Below are positions 14,901 to 20,892 of a stretch of 20,892 nt of DNA, piece after piece. A model generated the notes under the pieces. That model was not told where the DNA came from, searched no databases, and worked only from the letters and a program-made list of their open reading frames with translations. The DNA is from Clostridia bacterium. Lineage in GTDB: Bacteria > Bacillota > Clostridia > Oscillospirales > CAG-272. The position numbers and the translations under genes are program-made. The stretch is from contig CAAGGQ010000019.1 of the NCBI GenBank assembly GCA_900769475.1, positions 1-20,892 of the forward strand. Direction: 5' to 3'. Position 1 is the first letter of the stretch; each line of letters starts with the position of its first letter.

Positions 14901-15356
14901 ATGAAAGAAAAGAAAATTACCATTGGCTGTGACCATGCAGGCTACGAACTGAAGTTGAAGGTGATCGCTCATCTGGAGGAGCGCGGCTATGAGGTGCTGG
15001 ACGTGGGAACCCACTCCACCGATAGCTGTGACTACCCTGCCATTGCTCATGACCTTTGCAAGAATATTCAAACCGGTGTCACCGAGCTGGGAATTCTGAT
15101 CTGCGGAACCGGCATCGGCATGTCCATGGCAGCTAACAAGCACAAGGGCATTCGTGCCGCCGCTTGTTCGGATACCTTCAGCGCCCGCTTGACCCGCGTT
15201 CATAACGACGCCAACGTGCTCTGTTTTGGCGAGCGTGTGGTTGGTATGGGTCTGGCTCTGGATCTGGTGGATAATTTCATTGACGCCGAATTTGAAGGCG
15301 GCAAGCATCAACGCCGCGTGGATATGATCACCGCCATCGAGCAGCAGGAGATTTAA
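14901..15356 (+). CDS. rpiB: Ribose-5-phosphate isomerase B
   Basis: Interconverts ribose-5-phosphate and ribulose-5-phosphate in the non-oxidative pentose phosphate pathway. It has 151 residues, the usual LacA/RpiB length. GCDHAG near the start, the active-site Cys C68 in ILICGTGIGMSMAANK, and RVHNDANVLCFGER identify it. It begins 15 bases after tsaB behind AAGGAAAG. No RpiA is seen in the window. The related allose-6-phosphate and galactose-6-phosphate isomerases share the fold, but the context with rpe nearby favours RpiB. Confidence 0.94.
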   Translation: MKEKKITIGCDHAGYELKLKVIAHLEERGYEVLDVGTHSTDSCDYPAIAHDLCKNIQTGVTELGILICGTGIGMSMAANKHKGIRAAACSDTFSARLTRVHNDANVLCFGERVVGMGLALDLVDNFIDAEFEGGKHQRRVDMITAIEQQEI

Positions 15357-15384
15357 ATATCCCCTTTCTTGAAAGGAGCTTTTC

Positions 15385-16140
15385 ATGAAAAAGCTGAACA
15401 AAAGCGTTGTAAAGGTAGCCAACACCCTACTGGATCCTCTGAAGCATCCCACGGGAGCGGTGCTCCTTGCGGCAGGAAATTCCACTCGTATGGGCGGCTC
15501 CATCAACAAACAGCTCTATCCTCTCAACGGCATGCCGGTATTGGCGCACACGCTTCTTGCCTATCAGCGCTGTCCCTTGATCCGCGAGATCGTGGTGGTG
15601 ACCCGTCCCCAGGATTTTGAGGCGGTTTTAGAGATCGCCAAGACCCATGGGATCAAAAAGCTGAAGAAAATCACCGCAGGCGGAAAAACGCGCCAGGAAT
15701 CCTCCAAGCGCGGCGTGGATAAACTGAGTGCCGATATGGAATACGTGGCCATTGCCGACGGTGCGCGGTGCCTGACCACGCCGGAGCAGATCGCAAAGGT
15801 CTGCCTCAAGGCCTACCGTTACAAGGCGGCCAGCGCGGCGCACGCCGCCACCGATTCTTTCAAGCGCGCCACGCCCTCTGGCATCATCACCCAACCCGTG
15901 GATCGTACCCATCTTTGGGCGGTGCAAACCCCTCAGATCTTTCACACCGCCCTCTATCATGCGGCCTATGAGGCAGCCGTGCGGGACGGTACCGAAGTGA
16001 CCGATGACAACGGTTTGGTGGAACGCCTGGGATATCGGATCCGCTTGGTGGAATGTGGCTTTGAGAATATGAAGATCACCACGCCGGAGGATCTGAAGTT
16101 TGCCGAAGCCATTTTACAGTATCGGGAGAAAAATAAATGA
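15385..16140 (+). CDS. ispD: 2-C-methyl-D-erythritol 4-phosphate cytidylyltransferase
   Basis: Third step of the MEP isoprenoid pathway: CTP plus MEP gives CDP-methylerythritol. It has 251 residues. The nucleotide-binding loop LLAAGNSTRMGG holds R35, with K42 in NKQLYPL. VDRTHLWAVQTPQIF, TDDNGLVE and NMKITTPEDL follow in family order. The usual HDGARP motif reads ADGARC at 124-129, a substitution of two conserved positions. The N-terminus is about 10-15 residues longer than in E. coli. ATG at 15385 has AAAGGAG upstream. The stop overlaps ispF by 4 bases (ATGA), so the pair is coupled. Confidence 0.93.
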   Translation: MKKLNKSVVKVANTLLDPLKHPTGAVLLAAGNSTRMGGSINKQLYPLNGMPVLAHTLLAYQRCPLIREIVVVTRPQDFEAVLEIAKTHGIKKLKKITAGGKTRQESSKRGVDKLSADMEYVAIADGARCLTTPEQIAKVCLKAYRYKAASAAHAATDSFKRATPSGIITQPVDRTHLWAVQTPQIFHTALYHAAYEAAVRDGTEVTDDNGLVERLGYRIRLVECGFENMKITTPEDLKFAEAILQYREKNK

Positions 16141-16628
16141 TAACAGACATTCGCACAGGACATGGATATGACGTGCACCGCCTGGTGGAGGATCGAAAGC
16201 TGATCCTGGGCGGTGTGGAAATTCCCCACCCCCTGGGACTTTTGGGACATTCAGATGCCGATGTGGTCACCCATGCCATCATGGACGCTCTCCTGGGAGC
16301 ACTGGCTCTTGGAGACATTGGGAAGCATTTTCCCGATACCGATCCCGCCTATGCCGGTGCCGATAGCTTAAAGCTGGCCACCCACGTAGCCGAGCTTCTC
16401 TCGGCACAGGGCTGGCGCATTGGAAATATCGACGCCACCATTCTGGCGCAAGCCCCCAAGCTGGCACCTCACATTCCCGCCATGCGCGAGAACCTGGCCG
16501 CCGCCCTGTCGGTCCCCGTGGATCGCATCAGCGTAAAGGCCACCACTGAAGAAAAGCTGGGCTTTACCGGGGCTCAGCAAGGCATTGCCGCCCACGCGAT
16601 CTGCCTTTTGATCAAGGAATCTATTTAA
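16137..16628 (+). CDS. ispF: 2-C-methyl-D-erythritol 2,4-cyclodiphosphate synthase
   Basis: Fifth step of the MEP pathway, forming the cyclic diphosphate with release of CMP. It works as a trimer. It has 163 residues. Metal ligands D12 and H14 (GYDVHRL) and H46 (DADVVTHAI) are present, as is GDIGKHFPDTDPAY. The C-terminal segment VKATTEEKLGFTG binds the CDP moiety. The start codon lies inside the ispD stop. In several bacteria the two are fused, and here they are separate but coupled. Confidence 0.95.
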   Translation: MITDIRTGHGYDVHRLVEDRKLILGGVEIPHPLGLLGHSDADVVTHAIMDALLGALALGDIGKHFPDTDPAYAGADSLKLATHVAELLSAQGWRIGNIDATILAQAPKLAPHIPAMRENLAAALSVPVDRISVKATTEEKLGFTGAQQGIAAHAICLLIKESI

Positions 16629-16634
16629 AATACG

Positions 16635-16674
16635 GAAGCCACGATCTGCTCACCTCTCACGTCTTCGTTTTTTT
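16635..16674 (+). terminator. Possible weak terminator after ispF
   Basis: GAAG and ACG (16635-16643, with a CC bulge) can pair with CGT and CTTC (16660-16666). A run of seven T follows at 16668-16674. The stem is short and the loop large, so this is tentative. The same stretch can instead take part in a longer fold (CGATCT 16642-16647 with AGATCG 16682-16687). Confidence 0.4.
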
Positions 16675-16707
16675 CATCCCAAGATCGCCCGTCCGTATGC
16701 GTATTCA

Positions 16708-16737
16708 TTAACAGAATATGCGTTTTCTGCCTATATT
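16708..16737 (+). promoter_or_regulatory. Probable promoter of rpe
   Basis: TTAACA (16708-16713), an 18-base spacer and TATATT (16732-16737), about 37 bases before the ATG. A TTGACA at 16736-16741 has no matching -10 and is probably not used. Confidence 0.5.
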
Positions 16738-16774
16738 GACAAAATTCGTCATAAAAAGAAAGGAATCCACAAAT

Positions 16775-17446
16775 ATGATCTACATTGCTCCTTCTCTCTT
16801 AGCTGCTGATTTTGCAAATTTAAAAACCGAGATCAAAAACGTTGCGGATGCCGGAGCAAATTATTTGCACCTGGACGTTATGGACGGAGCCTTTGTGCCC
16901 AATATCAGCTTTGGTGCTCCGGTGATCGCCGCTCTGCGCCCCCACAGTAAGCTGATCTTTGACGTGCATCTGATGATCAACGATCCCATTCGCTACATCA
17001 ATGACTTTGTAAAGGCCGGTGCCGATCTGATCACCATTCACCTGGAGAGCTGTTCCGATCCCGGGAAGGTGCTCCGCGAGATCCGCGCCCGCGAGGTGCG
17101 TTGCGGTCTGGCCATTTCCCCCGCTACCCCCGTGGAGGAAATTCTTCCCTATCTTTCCCAGATTGATATGGCCCTGATCATGACGGTGGTTCCCGGCTTT
17201 GGAGGACAGAAATTCATGCCTGAAATGATGGAAAAGGTACGCACCGTGAAGCGCTACGCCCTGACTCACAACCTCAAGCTGGACATCCAAGTGGACGGCG
17301 GCATTTCTGCCGAGAACACCGCCACCGTTACCGAAGCCGGCGCGAACATCATCGTAGCAGGATCTGCCATCTTTAAGGCAAAGAAACCCCGCGCGGTCAT
17401 CGAGGCCATGCGCAAAGAGGCCGAGAAGCATCCTTATAAAGCATAA
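16775..17446 (+). CDS. rpe: Ribulose-phosphate 3-epimerase
   Basis: Interconverts ribulose-5-phosphate and xylulose-5-phosphate in the pentose phosphate pathway. TIM-barrel metalloenzyme of 223 residues. APSLLAADFANL opens the barrel. Metal and catalytic residues are H32 and D34 in HLDVMDGAFVPN, H65 in FDVHLM, and D174 in VDGGI. The phosphate loop is VPGFGGQKF. The frame is open to 16718, but AAGAAAGGAA precedes the ATG at 16775 and the protein from there has the family length. It is separated from ispF by 146 bases containing a probable promoter. Confidence 0.95.
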   Translation: MIYIAPSLLAADFANLKTEIKNVADAGANYLHLDVMDGAFVPNISFGAPVIAALRPHSKLIFDVHLMINDPIRYINDFVKAGADLITIHLESCSDPGKVLREIRAREVRCGLAISPATPVEEILPYLSQIDMALIMTVVPGFGGQKFMPEMMEKVRTVKRYALTHNLKLDIQVDGGISAENTATVTEAGANIIVAGSAIFKAKKPRAVIEAMRKEAEKHPYKA

Positions 17447-17453
17447 TAAAATA

Positions 17454-17497
17454 CCCCGTCATTCTTGCATTTCAAAGCATGAATGACGGGGATTTTT
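17454..17497. terminator. Terminator between rpe and the large surface protein gene
   Basis: A 15-bp stem (17454-17468 with 17477-17491, one mismatch) with an 8-base loop is followed by ATTTTTAATT. On the minus strand it is followed by TATTTTATTAT, so it can also stop the convergent gene ending at 17535. Confidence 0.88.
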
Positions 17498-17534
17498 AAT
17501 TCGATTCGATCATTTTAGGATGTACCGGGAAATC

Positions 17535-20495
17535 TCACCATTGAACGGATTTAAACGTATTGAGAATATTTATAGGTCGATCAACAAATATATACGATGT
17601 ACCATACGATGTACCATACGATGTACCAATGTAAATCGTTGTTCCAATTTTAAGATCTGCCCCCGAAAAAGCATTTTCGTGCAACTGAGATGCTATTGGA
17701 TAATTTCCTGACAAAATTTCATCATCTGTCACCATAACGCCCAACAGATTACCGCCTACCCCCTCATAATCATTGTGATTATACTTAGAAGAAGATTCTC
17801 CCAGAGTTAAAACCAAATGACCGTCCGTATCCTTTTGAAAATTTATGTACTGACATTTATAAAAGTTATTGCTGAAAAAATAATAACAAAAACTATTCCA
17901 CCCACGAATTCCATGCTCTCCGCTTTTAAACTCAAACAGATCAATAACATAGCAATTATTAAATTCATCAAAATAATCAAGAGTCATAGGAGAGCCTTTA
18001 TAAGACCATCCAATTACTATACTCCCACAGCCAAGTTCTTTGGCCTTTTGACAAAGGGTTTCATATGTTTCTTTAGTTAAATAATAAACCCCGTAGCCAC
18101 CAGAATCCGTTTGAACCCTCACCTTACTCCACGATTTTACATATGACCAGGAAGAGTTACAAGAAGGGGCTCCTGCAATTTGTGTTACATATCCAAAACA
18201 AAGATCAAACGATGTTCCAAACCTTTTCCCATCTATCATTTGGGTAACAAACTCCAATTTGATCATGTCCTCCGTAACAGTAGTTTCGGGTGGCTTTTGT
18301 TGTTCAATGGGAATAGAGGGATCAGGTTCCCAAGGTAAGGGCGGATCAAACAATATTTCTGTGGTGCGAACTCCTTCTTCATTAATTACCACTTGATCTT
18401 GGAAAGTAAAGACCTGGTCTTCTTCATTCCAAATCATACCGTCTACCGTAAATGTTTGTTTCAATCGAGTACCATCGGTATAAAAAGCATAGGCACTATA
18501 AGTTCCGTCCTCCAAAAAAGCTACATTTTTCGACTGTTCTACCCAAGCATGATGTGAGTTTTGCCATGTATCATCGTTTTGAATAATGATTTCATTAAAT
18601 AACACGCCTTTATCTGGATATTCAAGTGAATGAATGTTCACAGCAAACGCGTAGTGTGGACACTCTCCCATGCCAAATTCAAACATATCGTCTTGATTCA
18701 GCAAAGAAACGTAAAATTGCGCAAAGGGCTCGGATTTAAATTCGATGATTTTTACATCAATAGGAACCCATTTGAAATCCTTTGTAATTTTGACTCCTAT
18801 CGTTATACCAACGTCTGCTACAATGGATATTTCTCCATTCACGCAAAGAAAACAGAGGTGTTTTTTAATAGGATCGTTATCCTCTAATTGAGGGGAGTCA
18901 GCAGTTGCAGAAATCTCGATGCCGGCAAAAAATTCGATTTCAGCATTCACAATTTCATTCAAAAATTCCACACCAATATCCGTTCTAGGACCAACGCGTA
19001 GCTTTGCTGATCCTTCGCAGGTACTACAAATGGGCTCTATAATCAAAAACTTTTGAGTTGGCCTGTAGCCGTCTTTGGTGTTATACAAAAAACTTATCGT
19101 AGTTTCAATATAACACTCTGCGCTTACATTGGCAGACACCTCCCAATCTAAGAAAGCATTGAGGTCTGCCTTAGCTGCTAATCCCGTGACAGCAAAAGGA
19201 ATAACAATAGAGCCCAACTTCAGAACCTCGGTTTCTTTATACATCTTTTCATCGTCCGGCTCGGCCTTGACTCCAATTGTCCATTTCATCGATTGTTGCA
19301 TATGGAGTGTCATATCGAACTGAAAATAGTCCTCGCCAAACACCTCTGGATCCCAAACAAAGTGACAAGTCGCCTTGATTTTTCCACGCAAATCGCCCGT
19401 CACAGTAACGTGATCACTTTCGAAATTAAGCCACTCTATAATTTCGGAATTGTTGGAACCCGCTCCGGATCCGCCTCGGGCATACATAAGCATGGGCAAC
19501 TGCTCGCTTTCGGGCACAAAATCCCCCTCATAAACTGCATCTACCTTTAGAAATTGGTAAAAATCCTTTAATTCATAAGCGTTATTTTCCTCGTTGCCGG
19601 TTTCTGCGGTTACCGTCACCGTATCGCCCACGCGTTTTACACTCTTTACCTTGATCAAAAGACTGTTCGCTCCGTTTTGATCCAAAACGTAAATTTTATC
19701 TCCCGCTGCAATCTCGACAGAAGCGTTTACAATACGGTACGATTCTTCCTGCTGTTCCCCACCCTCATCTTTGGTAACATACGATGCGGTCAGCATTTTT
19801 ACATCGTCTGCCAAAACGCCAAAATTGTTGTTCTTGCCATCATCAAAGCACAAAACGCGATCCTGCTTTTCAAAATCATCCGTCGTTTTTTGAGAAAACA
19901 ACTTAAAACGGTAGGTATCCAGCATGGACATATATCCGTCACAAAGCACTTTTCCCTCTGCATCCAGCAAAACTGCCTCCGCAATAAAATGCTCCGGGAG
20001 TTGGCCGCCCTGAATGGATGCGGTAATGATTTCTTCCTGCTTTCCACCAGTTACCGAAGCAATAGCAGATACGCCACCTACATAATTTGACTCCTGCTTT
20101 GTGAAATAGCCTTCTTCCTCGATGAAACGAACCTGTACGCTACAAGCATTGGGGGACTGAACCGTGACCGAAACCGTCATCGCCTGCCGATCCACCGTTA
20201 GGGAGGAAATCATATAGGTTTCATTCGCAAACTCGGGCGACACATCCGGCTCCGGCAGATTCCCCTCTTCGGTACTAACCGAAGAGGTCTCTGTCGTTGC
20301 GAAGGTCTCATTTCTACACGTTGTTGAAAATTCTGGTTGTTCCTTCCCGGTCGTTATCAAATTTGTCGATTCATTTTTTCCATTCGTAGCGGGAAACTCC
20401 GGTGGCTTATTTCCATTGGAACACCGCATACAAATAAAAATTACGGAAAGCAATGTAACAGCCGCGAGAACTGTCGCTATAATTCTTTTTTTCAT
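17535..20495 (-). CDS. Large exported protein of unknown function (986 residues)
   Basis: Not recognised. The N-terminus MKKRIIATVLAAVTLLSVIF is a positive start plus hydrophobic stretch (signal peptide or anchor). C22 and C25 follow it, but IFIC and CMRC do not fit a lipobox. A Ser/Thr-rich linker spans about 38-80. A long beta-rich region follows, with short Cys pairs (CSTC near 492, CFLC near 550). A Pro-rich hinge near 710-740 (PPLPWEPDPSIP) leads to a C-terminal domain of about 240 residues rich in aromatics and Cys. Near the end the tetrapeptide GTSY occurs three times (956-967). The gene has an isolated near-consensus promoter and GGTGG before the ATG. It is visibly richer in A+T than its neighbours, suggesting a different history. 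Role at the cell surface is inference. Confidence 0.8.
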   Translation of the reverse strand: MKKRIIATVLAAVTLLSVIFICMRCSNGNKPPEFPATNGKNESTNLITTGKEQPEFSTTCRNETFATTETSSVSTEEGNLPEPDVSPEFANETYMISSLTVDRQAMTVSVTVQSPNACSVQVRFIEEEGYFTKQESNYVGGVSAIASVTGGKQEEIITASIQGGQLPEHFIAEAVLLDAEGKVLCDGYMSMLDTYRFKLFSQKTTDDFEKQDRVLCFDDGKNNNFGVLADDVKMLTASYVTKDEGGEQQEESYRIVNASVEIAAGDKIYVLDQNGANSLLIKVKSVKRVGDTVTVTAETGNEENNAYELKDFYQFLKVDAVYEGDFVPESEQLPMLMYARGGSGAGSNNSEIIEWLNFESDHVTVTGDLRGKIKATCHFVWDPEVFGEDYFQFDMTLHMQQSMKWTIGVKAEPDDEKMYKETEVLKLGSIVIPFAVTGLAAKADLNAFLDWEVSANVSAECYIETTISFLYNTKDGYRPTQKFLIIEPICSTCEGSAKLRVGPRTDIGVEFLNEIVNAEIEFFAGIEISATADSPQLEDNDPIKKHLCFLCVNGEISIVADVGITIGVKITKDFKWVPIDVKIIEFKSEPFAQFYVSLLNQDDMFEFGMGECPHYAFAVNIHSLEYPDKGVLFNEIIIQNDDTWQNSHHAWVEQSKNVAFLEDGTYSAYAFYTDGTRLKQTFTVDGMIWNEEDQVFTFQDQVVINEEGVRTTEILFDPPLPWEPDPSIPIEQQKPPETTVTEDMIKLEFVTQMIDGKRFGTSFDLCFGYVTQIAGAPSCNSSWSYVKSWSKVRVQTDSGGYGVYYLTKETYETLCQKAKELGCGSIVIGWSYKGSPMTLDYFDEFNNCYVIDLFEFKSGEHGIRGWNSFCYYFFSNNFYKCQYINFQKDTDGHLVLTLGESSSKYNHNDYEGVGGNLLGVMVTDDEILSGNYPIASQLHENAFSGADLKIGTTIYIGTSYGTSYGTSYIFVDRPINILNTFKSVQW
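17592..17627. repeat. Three perfect 12-bp tandem repeats inside a coding region
   Basis: The unit ATACGATGTACC occurs three times head to tail with no mismatch. On the minus strand it encodes GTSY three times. The 12-bp unit preserves frame, so copy-number change would alter length only. Confidence 0.95.
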
Positions 20496-20525
20496 ATAGC
20501 CCCCACCTAATCATCTTATATCTTC

Positions 20526-20554
20526 ATTGTAGCACAGGCAGATAAAAATGTCAA
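20526..20554 (-). promoter_or_regulatory. Strong promoter of the large exported protein gene
   Basis: Minus strand TTGACA (20554-20549), a 17-base spacer and TACAAT (20531-20526), with an extended -10 TG. The -35 is perfect and the -10 is 5 of 6. The ATG lies about 30 bases further on. Confidence 0.85.
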
Positions 20555-20562
20555 GACATTCA

Positions 20563-20600
20563 ATAAAAACAGGCATCTAACATGAGGTGCCTGTTTTTAT
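20563..20600 (-). terminator. Terminator of icd
   Basis: A perfect 13-bp stem (20563-20575 with 20588-20600), extended by three more pairs with one wobble, has a short loop. The outer part is A/T, so the transcript ends in GCCUGUUUUUAU. It lies just after the icd stop and immediately upstream of the next gene's promoter. Confidence 0.85.
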
Positions 20601-20605
20601 CATCT

Positions 20606-20892
20606 TTACGCCAATCTCTTTTCCAGATTCTTGCGAATGGCGGCAATGAAATCGCGGGAGTTCACAGCGGTGGTCTTGGTGCCTTCTACCACAAGTCCAA
20701 CCAGGTCCTTGGTCATGATGCCTTGATTCAGGGTATCGATGCAGGCGGCCTCCAGCTGATCGGCAAAGTTGACCAGCTCTGTAAGCTCGTCCAGCTCGCC
20801 TCTCTTGCGTAAGGCTCCCGACCAAGCGTAAATGGTTGCAATGGGGTTGGTAGAGGTATCCTCGCCCTTGAGATACCGATAGTAGTGACGGG
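20606..20892 (-). CDS. icd: NADP-dependent isocitrate dehydrogenase, C-terminal part (runs off the right edge)
   Basis: Oxidatively decarboxylates isocitrate to 2-oxoglutarate. Only the last 94 residues are present. RHYYRYLKGEDTSTNPIATI, then IYAWSGALRKRGELD and the late GIMTKDLVGLV match the homodimeric, eukaryote-like NADP-IDH subgroup rather than the E. coli type. In that subgroup the KGxxTSTNPIA stretch contributes to cofactor binding. The stop TAA is at 20606-20608 (minus strand), followed by its terminator. The rest of the gene and its promoter lie outside the window. Confidence 0.92.
   Translation of the reverse strand, partial: RHYYRYLKGEDTSTNPIATIYAWSGALRKRGELDELTELVNFADQLEAACIDTLNQGIMTKDLVGLVVEGTKTTAVNSRDFIAAIRKNLEKRLA

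Noticed and set aside
14622..15509. 295-codon minus-strand open frame across tsaB, rpiB and ispD
   Set aside because: It crosses three well-identified genes on the other strand and has no recognisable domain.
16736..16741. TTGACA as a -35 box for rpe
   Set aside because: No -10-like hexamer occurs 16-18 bases downstream; that position holds the Shine-Dalgarno region.
20421..20495. Lipobox at the start of the large exported protein
   Set aside because: The residues before C22 (IFI) and before C25 (CMR) do not fit the small residue required at -1, so lipidation is not supported.

Overview
The window looks like a chromosomal segment from a Gram-positive anaerobe of the Clostridia (Oscillospiraceae/Ruminococcaceae-like). 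The evidence is strong AGGAGG-type ribosome binding sites, SigA-like promoters with 17-base spacers, an MEP-pathway ispD-ispF pair, a zinc-ribbon type L28, a DUF896 gene and a eukaryote-type NADP isocitrate dehydrogenase. Genus cannot be fixed from sequence alone. I see no tRNA, rRNA, CRISPR array, insertion sequence or prophage.

Layout. 1-482 (-): 5' part of class II fructose-bisphosphate aldolase. 654-3519 (+): MATE transporter, then a phosphohexomutase whose -35 box contains the MATE stop codon. 3566-4777 (-): HAD phosphatase and a five-helix membrane protein, coupled by a TAAATG junction. 4945-5964 (+): XerC/XerD-like recombinase. 6001-8561 (-): apolipoprotein N-acyltransferase behind an RluA-type pseudouridine synthase. 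8754-12237 (+): mtaB followed after 4 bases by a 715-residue protein that I read as a degenerate, catalytically dead PurL (FGAM synthase) paralogue. 12379-13556 (+): rpmB, a terminator, a probable DUF6873-type protein and a DUF896 protein. 13711-16628 (+): tsaE-tsaB-rpiB-ispD-ispF, with 4-base overlaps at tsaE/tsaB and ispD/ispF. 16775-17446 (+): rpe. 17535-20495 (-): a large AT-richer exported protein of unknown function with its own near-consensus promoter. 20606-20892 (-): C-terminus of isocitrate dehydrogenase.

Themes. TsaB/TsaE make t6A at tRNA position 37 and MtaB methylthiolates it, so two steps of one modification lie 5 kb apart. RpiB and Rpe interconvert pentose phosphates on either side of two MEP isoprenoid genes. 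Most of the window is ordinary core metabolism.

The items most worth a second look are the PurL-like pseudoenzyme, the 986-residue surface protein with a triplicated 12-bp repeat near its C-terminus, and the rluA leader, where a hairpin sits between the only Shine-Dalgarno sequence and the start codon.
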